Shown here: piece after piece, positions 35,405-43,421 of the stretch
How positions within the stretch are numbered: the stretch's first letter is position 1
How the letters are laid out: each line of letters starts with the position of its first letter
Source of the DNA: FEN-1297 sp964498065
Lineage (GTDB): Bacteria > Bacteroidota > Ignavibacteria > Ignavibacteriales > Ignavibacteriaceae
Assembly (NCBI GenBank): GCA_964498065.1
Contig: CAZCFZ010000024.1
Span: 1-51,660, forward strand
Length of the DNA stretch: 51,660 nucleotides
Direction of reading: 5' to 3'
Made by a program: the position numbers and the translations under genes
Notes under the pieces: generated by a model
Database searches by the model: none
Told to the model about the DNA's origin: nothing
The model's input: the letters and a program-made list of their open reading frames with translations, nothing else

Positions 35405-36205
35405 TTACAAATAATTATCCAGTTCTTCCTCGAAACCTGCGTTCGGTACCCATAAACTTTTTTCTGTTCCGACTAAGGTCGAAAAAGTATGAAGCATCCC
35501 GTAGTTTTTACAACGGACACTGCACCATTCAATATTTCTATTTAATGAAAGCTCATTTTTTATATCATCAATTATTTCTACGCTTGTTTTCCGTGAGCCA
35601 TGGATTTTTTTAATTAAAAAAGACTCATCTTCTTCCGTTAAAAAAGAATATACAGGCGACAAAGCATGTTGTTCAACAATATCAATTATGCTTTCAGGAT
35701 AAATATCTTCCGAGGATTCTATTTCAACATGAACAAGGCTCAGTTGTCCGAAAGGACAATGAGATTCAAGTTCTGAAGTTTGCGGATAAGAACTAATAAT
35801 CGGGATTTCAATCTTTAATAAAACTTTCGGCATCATAACAGAAGATTTTTTTGCCGAATATGTGCAGTTGTATTTCATTAAGCATTTTTCGTTTGATACC
35901 GGTGTTTGCTTTTCTACAAAATACGGGTAATCAAAATCTATTTGAACCATTGTTGCATTCAAAGTATTAAAATAATCCATTATATTTTTACTCATGGATT
36001 TTGTCCCGATTGAATCCCGGTGTTTATGGATGATATGAATAAATCTGTTTATCCATTGTGCTTCGAATTCATGCATTATTCTTGCAGATACGGATATATG
36101 CGCTATGGTTTCCTGTCCCGATGGATTTGCCCGGGATAAAACTTTTATCGGGAAAGGAAGATTGTTTAACGCTACGTCTACTAGAAATCTTTTATTATTT
36201 TCCAT
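35405..36205 (-). CDS. divergent FolE2-like (GTP cyclohydrolase IB family) protein
   Basis: 266 residues from ATG 36205, with GGAG nine bases upstream; the in-frame TTG at 36220 overlaps this site. FolE2 landmarks are present: PFPIKVLSRANPSGQETIAHISVSA near the N-terminus and SPVYSFLTEEDE near 183. Of the FolE2 metal ligands, C150 and H159 are kept, and E178 and H239 fall in expected places. The catalytic CPCSKEIS signature is CPFGQLSL and the ESIHNHS motif is GMLHTFS. The enzyme would make dihydroneopterin triphosphate from GTP, but the changes make another reaction or a binding role possible. It ends a three-gene operon with two acetate-kinase homologues. Confidence 0.72.
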   Translation of the reverse strand: MENNKRFLVDVALNNLPFPIKVLSRANPSGQETIAHISVSARIMHEFEAQWINRFIHIIHKHRDSIGTKSMSKNIMDYFNTLNATMVQIDFDYPYFVEKQTPVSNEKCLMKYNCTYSAKKSSVMMPKVLLKIEIPIISSYPQTSELESHCPFGQLSLVHVEIESSEDIYPESIIDIVEQHALSPVYSFLTEEDESFLIKKIHGSRKTSVEIIDDIKNELSLNRNIEWCSVRCKNYGMLHTFSTLVGTEKSLWVPNAGFEEELDNYL

Positions 36206-36227
36206 TTTAATTAACTCCAATTTTATT

Positions 36228-37283
36228 TTACATATTTAAGAATTTATTATTCATTATTTCCCACCTGTTTATATTTAAACAGAGTAAATTTATTTTAGAA
36301 GCAACATCACTAATAACACTTACCTTTTCATTACCAATATCATTATCGTTTAAGACTAAACCGGTGAAAATCAAATTATTGCAGATTTCAATTATCAATC
36401 CTTTAAATTCCTTAATATTATTTCCGCTGAATATTATTAAATCCACACCGCCTAAAATTGATATATAAGCGCCGATATATTTTAGGATATTGTAAATGAA
36501 TATTTTAAGAGCTTTCGATTCATTTTTCCCATTTTTATTTTTTAATACTTTATTAAGAGATGAATCTTTTCCTAAAAGTCCGGTAAAGCCGCTTTTATCG
36601 GTTAAAATATTGTTAATCTCTTTGAAGGCAATGCCTGTTGAATGAAGCTGAAAGACTATAGTCGGATCGATATCACCGCATCCTCTATCGGATAATATTC
36701 CTTCTATTGGAGTAAAACCAATAGTCGTATCTACAGGTATGCCGTCTTTAATTGCTGCTATGTTGGTATTCTTGCCAATATACACGCTTATAATTTTGTT
36801 ACAGTTTGATTTAAAAAAATTATCGGCAAATTCACATGCATAGTGATGATATATTCCGTATCCGCCGTATCTTCTTACACCTTTCTTTGCTAAAATATTA
36901 GGAACTGCGTACAAACTGGCCTCTTCAGGAAGGTTGGTAAAAAAACCTGTATCGCAGAATAATAGATGTTTTACCCAAGGCATCCTTTCCATCCAAATGC
37001 TAATCGCTTCATAAGTCAATTTATTATATTCGGGCAGAAGATTTATACAAGCTTCCAGGTCTTTTAACGAGTTTGAATCAAGAATTTGCAATGTCGATTT
37101 AAATTTTTCACCGCCGTTATATAAAACGTATCCTATCCCGTTAATCTTTCTGATATTTCCAATTTTTTCAATAATTATGCTAATAAAATCCGGTCCGAGC
37201 ATTGACTTGCCTTCAATTATTTTATTGTTGTCCGAAATTTGCCACTGTATAAAAGGCGGCCGGGGATTTAATAATAAAATCAT
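36228..37283 (-). CDS. degenerate acetate-kinase homologue (probable pseudoenzyme)
   Basis: 351 residues with the ASKHA fold of acetate kinase. It is recognisable from GYVLYNGGEKF, LLFCDTGFF, IKDGIPVDTTIGFTPIEG and GDIDP. Nearly all catalytic residues are altered: the Arg of HRVVHGG is Val, both active-site His are Tyr (YGGYG, VYIG), and the Arg of TRxGDIDP is displaced. Only D111 (CDTGFF) is kept. The gene overlaps the active-type homologue by ATGA (37280-37283), a sign of coupled translation. Acetate kinase is a dimer, so a regulatory partner for the upstream protein is a reasonable inference. Family is clear, function is not. Confidence 0.82.
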   Translation of the reverse strand: MILLLNPRPPFIQWQISDNNKIIEGKSMLGPDFISIIIEKIGNIRKINGIGYVLYNGGEKFKSTLQILDSNSLKDLEACINLLPEYNKLTYEAISIWMERMPWVKHLLFCDTGFFTNLPEEASLYAVPNILAKKGVRRYGGYGIYHHYACEFADNFFKSNCNKIISVYIGKNTNIAAIKDGIPVDTTIGFTPIEGILSDRGCGDIDPTIVFQLHSTGIAFKEINNILTDKSGFTGLLGKDSSLNKVLKNKNGKNESKALKIFIYNILKYIGAYISILGGVDLIIFSGNNIKEFKGLIIEICNNLIFTGLVLNDNDIGNEKVSVISDVASKINLLCLNINRWEIMNNKFLNM

Positions 37284-38494
37284 TTTACATCCCCTTCAAT
37301 TAATTTTAATCCTTCATTATAAATTTCAAATTCTTCTTCCGTAGGTATAATTAATATTTTGACTTTAGAATCTTTAGAATTTATTTCGGATGGATTATCA
37401 CTTACGGCTTCTAAATTTTTTTTCTTATCTATTTTCATATTACACCACTCCATATTTTCACAAACCTTTTCTCTTATATACCAGTTATGAACACCTATAT
37501 CATCGGTAAAGACAAGGAGATCTAAACCTTTCATTATAGTTATAAAACTTCCAATATATTTTTTTAAACTATGTACATACATCTTTAAGGCGATTCCGGA
37601 TCGTTCGTCTTCGGAAATTCTATTTATCAAGTCTCTTATATCGCTTGAGAACTCGGATATGCCCAGAAGGCCGCTTTTCTTATTAAACAAATTCATTAAA
37701 TCATCAGGCCGGTATCCGTAATTACACATTAGATAAACACTAAGCATCGGATCTATATCTCCGGTTCGTGTACTCATAACAAGGCCGGTAAGGGAAGTAT
37801 ATCCCATTGAAGTATCAATTGATTTTCCGTCTTTAACAGCAGCAACACTTGAACCTCCGGTTCCAAGATGACATGCAACTATCTTTAATCCTTCTTTCTT
37901 CGATTTTAAATAATTGCATGCAGCATCGGTAACATATTGATAAGAAATCCCGTGAAAACCATATTTTCTAAAACCGAATTTTTTTACCAGATCATTAGGC
38001 ATGGCATATGTAAATGCTTCAAAAGGGATTGTTGAATGGAATCCGCTGTCAACCGTTATATATTCGGGAACAGCAGGAAGAAGAGTTCTGCATTTTTTTA
38101 TTACGTTTAATATTGCCGGGTGATGTATCGGAAAATAGGGGATCAAATTTATTAATTTTTCTATTAAATTATTATCAATAAAGGCGGTATTAAACTGTCC
38201 TGCGCTATGAATCCATCTATGACCGATATAATCAATTTTAATATCTCTTTCGTTTAATTTTTTTAAAATCAGTTCCGAAGCTAACGAATGGGACTTCTCA
38301 GAGAGCTTTTTCGTTTCGTGATTACCATTATATTTTAATTCTATGTACGGAGATTTATCGTGTGATTCTAATAATCCATGTGCTTTTCCCTCAAAGACAA
38401 TTTTAGGATTATTTTTACCATCCTTTTCAAAAACCTTAAATGTTAACGATGAACTTCCGCAATTAAAAACCAATATTTTCACTTTAAACTCCAT
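37280..38494 (-). CDS. ackA: acetate-kinase-family protein lacking the usual metal-binding Glu
   Basis: 404 residues, normal length. Conserved residues include N11 (NCGSSSL), R93 (GHRWIH), D149 (VDSGFH), H181 (YGFHG), H209 (HLGTGG) and R243 (STRTGDIDP). The late GIGENS motif, whose Glu holds Mg2+ in the well-studied enzymes, is DDIGVHN, with V335 in place of Glu. The known reaction is acetate + ATP to acetyl phosphate + ADP; activity here is uncertain. It leads an operon with the degenerate homologue and the FolE2-like gene. A -24/-12-like element lies 19-35 bases upstream of ATG 38494. Confidence 0.87.
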   Translation of the reverse strand: MEFKVKILVFNCGSSSLTFKVFEKDGKNNPKIVFEGKAHGLLESHDKSPYIELKYNGNHETKKLSEKSHSLASELILKKLNERDIKIDYIGHRWIHSAGQFNTAFIDNNLIEKLINLIPYFPIHHPAILNVIKKCRTLLPAVPEYITVDSGFHSTIPFEAFTYAMPNDLVKKFGFRKYGFHGISYQYVTDAACNYLKSKKEGLKIVACHLGTGGSSVAAVKDGKSIDTSMGYTSLTGLVMSTRTGDIDPMLSVYLMCNYGYRPDDLMNLFNKKSGLLGISEFSSDIRDLINRISEDERSGIALKMYVHSLKKYIGSFITIMKGLDLLVFTDDIGVHNWYIREKVCENMEWCNMKIDKKKNLEAVSDNPSEINSKDSKVKILIIPTEEEFEIYNEGLKLIEGDVK

Positions 38495-38512
38495 CTTTCA
38501 GATTATTTATTA

Positions 38513-38529
38513 TCCAAAAATGAAGCCAG
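38513..38529 (-). promoter_or_regulatory. sigma-54-like -24/-12 element before the acetate-kinase operon
   Basis: Read on the minus strand it is CTGGC-TTCATTT-TTGGA. It matches YTGGCACG-N4-TTGCW in the -24 part and spacing, with GG for GC at -12. A start of transcription near 38502 leaves a short leader to ATG 38494. A sigma-54 activator gene is nearby. Confidence 0.5.
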
Positions 38530-38586
38530 CGTATATAATTGTATTTTTTAATTAATATATGAATTATAAGCAGTTAATTATTTTAA

Positions 38587-38605
38587 TTGTTGCATCATTA
38601 CAACA
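38587..38605. promoter_or_regulatory. TTGTTGCA dyad, candidate activator site
   Basis: TTGTTGCA (38587-38594) faces a degenerate TACAACA (38599-38605); the inner dyad is TGTTG-N8-CAACA. It lies about 75 bases upstream of the -24/-12 element, the usual place for a sigma-54 activator. The half-site TTGTTGCA recurs at 39297-39304. Confidence 0.45.
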
Positions 38606-38708
38606 TTGTTAATTGAAATAAGGATAATTCTTGAAAGATTTTTAGAATTGAAATATTTTGTTAACAGAGAAATAGGTGTAAAATTCTAACGGGCTTTAGT
38701 AAAATACT

Positions 38709-39050
38709 TTAATTACTTTGTACTAAATTAAAATCATCCCGATTTAATTTGTGTAGGTTATCCTCGATAGTACCATAAGAATTATTAATTACTTTGATGC
38801 CGGCTCTGTTAAAAATTCTTAAGCCGTTTTGGGAACAGTACCCGGTATATACTTTTTTTACATCATAACTTATAATAAGTAATGCGCCGAATATCTCGGC
38901 ATCATAAATTCGGTGTTTGTGATGATTTTTTATCGGGATGAAATTTCCTAAATAGCTTGTATCTATTAGAATTATATAATCTGCCGAACTGAAATCTGCG
39001 GATATTTCCGAGCATAAATCTTTGCCGTTAGAGGTTATAGCTATTTTCAT
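38709..39050 (-). CDS. small NifX/MTH1175-like cofactor-domain protein
   Basis: 113 residues with the same compact fold as the protein at 26604-26966. It starts MKIAITSNG, has a SADYIILIDTS strand, then LLIISYDVKKVYTGYCSQNGLRIFNRAGI. A Cys in GYCSQNG replaces the usual Gly/Pro run and a His cluster KNHHKHR lies near 42-48. It is a possible metal or cluster carrier. It stands between the sigma-54 activator gene and the acetate-kinase operon, all on the minus strand, with 214 bases to the operon. No nif genes are present. Confidence 0.75.
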   Translation of the reverse strand: MKIAITSNGKDLCSEISADFSSADYIILIDTSYLGNFIPIKNHHKHRIYDAEIFGALLIISYDVKKVYTGYCSQNGLRIFNRAGIKVINNSYGTIEDNLHKLNRDDFNLVQSN

Positions 39051-39277
39051 TTTAAGCCTCGATTACATTTTAATTATATTTTAAGCGCCGGTTTTTTAAT
39101 TTAAATGCTATTAAAACAATCATTTACTTTTATTAATTGCTTTTGCTTAATTTCTAGTAATTGATTTATAATTATATGATAAGTGTCAAATAGCTTGCCA
39201 ATCACGTAGAAGGTTAAAGTGATGTTTAAATATTAAGGGTGTACTCAAGGAATGAAGCGGAGGAGTTATTGAATTAT

Positions 39278-39304
39278 TGCAACAAGTTATATCATTTTGT
39301 TGCA
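39278..39304. promoter_or_regulatory. TGCAACAA-N11-TTGTTGCA dyad
   Basis: A perfect 8-base inverted repeat (39278-39285, 39297-39304) in the 275-base spacer between the activator gene and the NifX-like gene. It could be a binding site for the PAS-PAS activator encoded next to it. No clear -24/-12 element was seen before the NifX-like gene. Confidence 0.5.
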
Positions 39305-39325
39305 GGGAAACAACAAAGAATAAAG

Positions 39326-41047
39326 TTATAATAAATTATAAGTTTTCATTTTTCGCCAAAGTGTTGTCCTTTCAATCCCGAGCATAGATGCTGTTTTTTG
39401 ACGATTACCACCGCTTTTTTCGAGTGCATTTATGATCAATATTTTTTCGGCATCTGCCAGACTTTTAATAGACTTATATTTTTCCACATAATTTTCAGAA
39501 GCTGAAATTACTCTATCCGGTAAATGTTCTCGTTTTATTTCTCTTCCTTTGCACACAACGTATGCATGTTCAATTGCATTTTCCAATTCGCGTATATTAC
39601 CCGGCCAATTATAGTCTTGCATTAAACGTAAAGCTGATGGTGAAATAATTTTAATATCCTTATTAAATTTTTTATTAAATCTTTTTAAAAAATAATTCAC
39701 TAATGGTAAAAAATCTTCCATCCTATCTCTTAAAGGAGGAAGGTGGATATTTATCACATTAATCCTGTAATAAAGATCTTCTCTAAACCTTTCGGCTTTT
39801 ATTTCTTCTTCCAGGTCTTTATTAGTGGCTGTTATTAATCTTGCATTCAATTTTATAGACTGTGTCCCGCCGACTCTTTCGAATTGCCGTGTTTCCAGGA
39901 CCCGGAGCAATTTAACTTGAATTTGCTGGCTTAGATCTCCGATTTCGTCAAGAAATAAAGTCCCTTCACCGGCTAATTCAAACCTGCCCGGTTTTGTATG
40001 AAGAGCTCCGGTAAATGCACCTTTCTCATGCCCGAATAATTCACTTTCCAATAGTGTTTCGGCAAAAGCACTACAATTAATAGCCATAAACGGTTTTGAC
40101 TTCATCTTGCTGTTTATATGTATAGCCCTGGCAATTACCTCTTTCCCGGTTCCGCTTTCCCCGGTAATTAGAATATTACTATCGCTTTGAATTACATTTT
40201 CCATTAATTCAAATATCTTCAGCATTGATTTACTATGCCCGATGATATTTTCAAATTGAAACCGCTCCTCCAATTGTGAAGTTAAATTTTTAATTTCACT
40301 TATATCTTGAAAGGTTTCTACTGCTCCGATTTGTTCCTTATTAGCATTAAATAAAGGAGCGGAATTCGTCCTTACATGAACTTTCCTGCCGCCTTTCTGT
40401 TCAATAATTATTTCGTTGGAATATGTCGGAATTCTTTTATTAAGAGTAACACTCAAATGATTTATATCTTTAGGTTCGTTTGAAAGAAAAATTTCCCGGC
40501 AATCTTTGCCTATTGCTTCTTTGGAAGTAAACCCGGTAATATTTTCAGCAGCGCGGTTGAATAAGATAATTTTCCAATCCATGTCAATTGTAAAAGTTCC
40601 TTCTGTTCTGCTATTGAAAATAGCTTCTATTTTATTCTTTTCATTCTGAAGTTCAAGGTTTTTGCTTTGAAGCTCATTATAGACTCTTATCATTTCCAGT
40701 GTATCACGGAAAATAATAATGGTCCCGATTATTCCCTGAGAATGCTGCTTCATGGGAATAATAGATGACATAACATTGATATTTCCTTTTTCAGCATGAG
40801 AGATTTCTAGTGGTAAGTTAGAGTAATTAGTCTCACCGGTCAGACTATTTACAATATGCTGAACATCATCTGGATTTCTGAAAACCGCTGATAGTTCCTT
40901 TGTTAAAATTTCATTTTCAGTATAGCCTGTTAAACGGCATGCTGCCTGGTTGAATGCAATTATCTTCTTCTCCCGGTCGATTACAATTATACCGTCAGGC
41001 TGAGAAAAAAAATCATTATTATTTGTTAAGCCGTCTGAAGGATTCAT
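39326..41047 (-). CDS. PAS-PAS sigma-54-dependent transcription activator
   Basis: 573 residues. Two PAS domains (about 10-118 and 135-252) are followed by a sigma-54 AAA+ domain with Walker A GESGTGKE (296-303), GAFTGA loop (343-348) and Walker B LFLDEIGD (365-372). A Fis-type helix-turn-helix ends the protein (about 528-573, ASMLGIERTTLWRKMK). It binds upstream sites and remodels sigma-54 polymerase; PAS ligands may be haem, flavin or redox cues, not visible here. No receiver domain is present, so it is not a classical response regulator. The nearby acetate-kinase operon and NifX-like gene are the likely targets. Confidence 0.93.
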   Translation of the reverse strand: MNPSDGLTNNNDFFSQPDGIIVIDREKKIIAFNQAACRLTGYTENEILTKELSAVFRNPDDVQHIVNSLTGETNYSNLPLEISHAEKGNINVMSSIIPMKQHSQGIIGTIIIFRDTLEMIRVYNELQSKNLELQNEKNKIEAIFNSRTEGTFTIDMDWKIILFNRAAENITGFTSKEAIGKDCREIFLSNEPKDINHLSVTLNKRIPTYSNEIIIEQKGGRKVHVRTNSAPLFNANKEQIGAVETFQDISEIKNLTSQLEERFQFENIIGHSKSMLKIFELMENVIQSDSNILITGESGTGKEVIARAIHINSKMKSKPFMAINCSAFAETLLESELFGHEKGAFTGALHTKPGRFELAGEGTLFLDEIGDLSQQIQVKLLRVLETRQFERVGGTQSIKLNARLITATNKDLEEEIKAERFREDLYYRINVINIHLPPLRDRMEDFLPLVNYFLKRFNKKFNKDIKIISPSALRLMQDYNWPGNIRELENAIEHAYVVCKGREIKREHLPDRVISASENYVEKYKSIKSLADAEKILIINALEKSGGNRQKTASMLGIERTTLWRKMKTYNLL

Positions 41048-41180
41048 ATGGGAAAAAAATTTAGTTAAATGAATTGATTTTTATCTAATTCCAAAATTCT
41101 TATTTGATTCTTTTTTTTATTTATTATTTATGCACAGCCTTTATAATTTTTAATCAAATGTATAACGGAAACGTCCTAGT

Positions 41181-41435
41181 CTTCAAAAATTTATATATTA
41201 CTAAAAGCGGCTTAATCCGATGTAAAAAATAATACATATAAAAGTATTACCAGGAAATTTTCCACCTATGTTTAACAATATGTCCAAGTGTTGTTTAAAT
41301 AAATTTGATCAACAAATCCTGTAATAGTAACGTGTTAATTTACAAAAATTTTTACCGAATCAGGAGTAATTACACTTTGTGCTTATAAAATAGCAGAGGT
41401 AAAAAAAGAATTGTCAGAATGTTTAGTTTTTTCAT
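41181..41435 (-). pseudogene. decayed copy of the exported OB-fold gene
   Basis: Base-by-base reading shows clear homology to 30902-31161, for example the blocks around the signal peptide, AAAATTTTTA-CCGAATC and TTGATCAACAAATCC. Frameshifts and stops interrupt the frame. The C-terminal third is missing. Similarity continues about 60 bases upstream of the old start codon (41435), so the duplicated piece included the promoter. It lies in the 725-base spacer 41048-41772; nothing else was seen there. Confidence 0.8.
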
Positions 41436-41772
41436 ATTCGCATTTCTAATTTTTTATAAAAAATAATGAAAATAATCGGATTAAGTTATGTGATCAAACA
41501 TATTTAGAATGAATTTTTTATGAATTGATAAAATATCTGCAGCGGAAATAGGAAACCGTACTTTTAATCAGCTAACTACAAATTACGATTAAAAAAGATG
41601 TAATAAGGGCATGCCAAAATTAATTTTGGTGTGGATAAAATCACTATAAATTTAATCCAAATTGCATAAATAGCATTAGTATTCTAATTTTACATTTGTC
41701 ACTCTTTTGAATAGCGGACAAACTATTTAAAATCAAGTAATTCCTAATTTATAACTATAAAGAGGTAGCTTA

Positions 41773-42918
41773 ATGCCCAGCAGTAAATTCTTAAACCGAT
41801 TTTTATTATTTATTACCGGTGTTTTATTAATCCTGCTTTCAGCCGGCTGGACTTCGAAAGATTCAAATCCACCTAATAAGACAAAAGACTCCAAAAATGG
41901 AAATGAAAAGACAACCGATGAAGTATTTAAAAATATAAAAGTACTTAAAGGAATGCCTGCCTATCAGCTGCTGCCTACCATGCATTACTTTGAAGCTTCA
42001 CTTGGATTTAATTGCTCGAACTGCCATGTACGGGGGCATAACGACAGCGATAAAAAGCCCGAGAAAAGAAAAGCACGCAAAATGATAAAGATGATGGAAG
42101 CCATAAACAAAAATGATTTTGACGGCAAACAAATGGTAACTTGCTATACATGTCATAGAGGAAATGCTAATCCTCAAACAATTCCAGAAGTTGCTACTGT
42201 CGCAATGATGAAAGAAGAAATAGATCAAAAAAATAATGATAATATGATTAATGTTCCGAACCGTTTGAATAGTGCCGAAGAAATTATTGCAAAGTTCCAG
42301 CAGGCAATAGGGGGAAAAGATGCATTTGAAAAAATAACCTCTTTAAAATTAGAAGGAAACGTTTCTGCCGGAGAAGGAAGGAATTTTCAAGTCTCAATTT
42401 ATAAAAAAGCACCGGATTTTTATTTATCTTCTTCACAATCGCCGTTTGGAACATTTGAAATGGGATACAACGGCAAAATCGGCTGGGAAAAAAGTCGGTT
42501 TGGATTAAGGCAAGTAAATCAACCGGATATTCAGGATTTAAAGCTGGACGCCGATTTTTATTCGCCGCTTGATTTCCTAAAGAATTATTCCAATTTAAAA
42601 TTTACCGATGTGCAGATTTTGAATAACGATACCGTGTACGTTGTCGATGGTACTTCATCGAATATTAGGAGATATAAATTTTATTTCAGTACTAGGACAG
42701 GCCTTCTCTTACGGGAAATCCGTTTTGATAAAACTCTGCTCGGTAATCTTCAGACTAAAACCGATTACAAGCATTATACAAATGTAAACGGAGTCCTTTT
42801 CCCCGATGATATCCGTGTAGCAAATTATGAACGGATCGAAGAAACAAAATACACAAACATTTCGGCCAACGTTCCGGTAGAAAACTCAATATTTGAAATG
42901 CCGCCTAAAACCAACTGA
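41773..42918 (+). CDS. diheme cytochrome c, reaction-centre-cytochrome family, with C-terminal beta domain
   Basis: 381 residues. An N-terminal membrane or signal helix (about 8-26) is followed by a haem domain with CSNCH (81-85) and CYTCH (124-128). The KGMPAYQLLPTMHYF and RKMIKMMEAINK helices supply Met ligands, as in the photosynthetic reaction-centre cytochrome family, which also occurs in many non-phototrophs. Residues about 165-381 form a beta-rich domain like outer-membrane lipoprotein carriers. It is a periplasmic electron carrier; nothing here suggests photosynthesis. AGAGGT precedes ATG 41773. It is monocistronic. Confidence 0.88.
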   Translation: MPSSKFLNRFLLFITGVLLILLSAGWTSKDSNPPNKTKDSKNGNEKTTDEVFKNIKVLKGMPAYQLLPTMHYFEASLGFNCSNCHVRGHNDSDKKPEKRKARKMIKMMEAINKNDFDGKQMVTCYTCHRGNANPQTIPEVATVAMMKEEIDQKNNDNMINVPNRLNSAEEIIAKFQQAIGGKDAFEKITSLKLEGNVSAGEGRNFQVSIYKKAPDFYLSSSQSPFGTFEMGYNGKIGWEKSRFGLRQVNQPDIQDLKLDADFYSPLDFLKNYSNLKFTDVQILNNDTVYVVDGTSSNIRRYKFYFSTRTGLLLREIRFDKTLLGNLQTKTDYKHYTNVNGVLFPDDIRVANYERIEETKYTNISANVPVENSIFEMPPKTN

Positions 42919-42973
42919 GTAATTGAAAGGTATTCTAAATACTGCACAATGTTGTCTTTAATTTTATTTCCTG

Positions 42974-43001
42974 ATTGAGCCTTGCTGAAACAAGGCTCAA
43001 T
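42974..43001 (+). terminator. hairpin after the diheme cytochrome gene
   Basis: ATTGAGCCTTG (42974-42984) pairs with CAAGGCTCAAT (42991-43001) over a six-base loop. It is a strong stem, but no T tract follows. It is the main structure in the 503-base spacer apart from the element at 43274-43390. Confidence 0.55.
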
Positions 43002-43273
43002 GATATATAAATAATATTAAATAATATTAATGTTCCGATTTTCTGCTCAATAAACTAATGTAAAATATCATTTATACTTGAATAATATTCGTTAGGTTCT
43101 ATTTTATTCAGAATAAATAATGCTACTCTTTATAGTTAAGACAAGAAGTATAAAATGTGTTGTAAAATATTTAAGATAAATTGAATACATGTAAGATTAT
43201 TGAATTTCTATTTTTTAGAAAATGTAAAAAAACAATGTGACAAGTTTGAAATAATTTCAGAACACACAAAAAT

Positions 43274-43390
43274 AGGCTGTCTCAAAAGTGGAAAATTGTC
43301 ATGCTGAACTTGATTCAGCATCTCTTTTTAAGAAAAATTCGAGTGTTTAGATTCCGGGTCAAGCCCGGAATGACAGTTTTGAGACAGCCT
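43274..43390 (-). repeat. two-hairpin element with AGGCTGTCTCAAAA inverted repeats, copy B
   Basis: Perfect 14-base ends (43274-43287, 43377-43390) enclose the same core as 34892-35006 in the opposite orientation: ATGCTGAA-CTTGA-TTCAGCAT first, then ATTCCGGG-TCAAG-CCCGGAAT, bounded by TGTCA and TGACA. It ends 32 bases beyond the ammonium-transporter stop and may serve as its terminator. Confidence 0.88.
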
Positions 43391-43421
43391 CTGAATAAAT
43401 TATAGATAGAATAAAATAGAC

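Noticed and set aside
41074..41087. TTGAT-N4-ATCTA, an FNR-like site before the sigma-54 activator gene
   Set aside because: One mismatch in an AT-rich spacer; such matches are expected by chance and the dyad is of a different type from the two convincing boxes.
41773..42918. Evidence for photosynthesis from a reaction-centre-type cytochrome
   Set aside because: The family is widespread in non-phototrophic Bacteroidota and Acidobacteria, and no pigment or reaction-centre genes are nearby.
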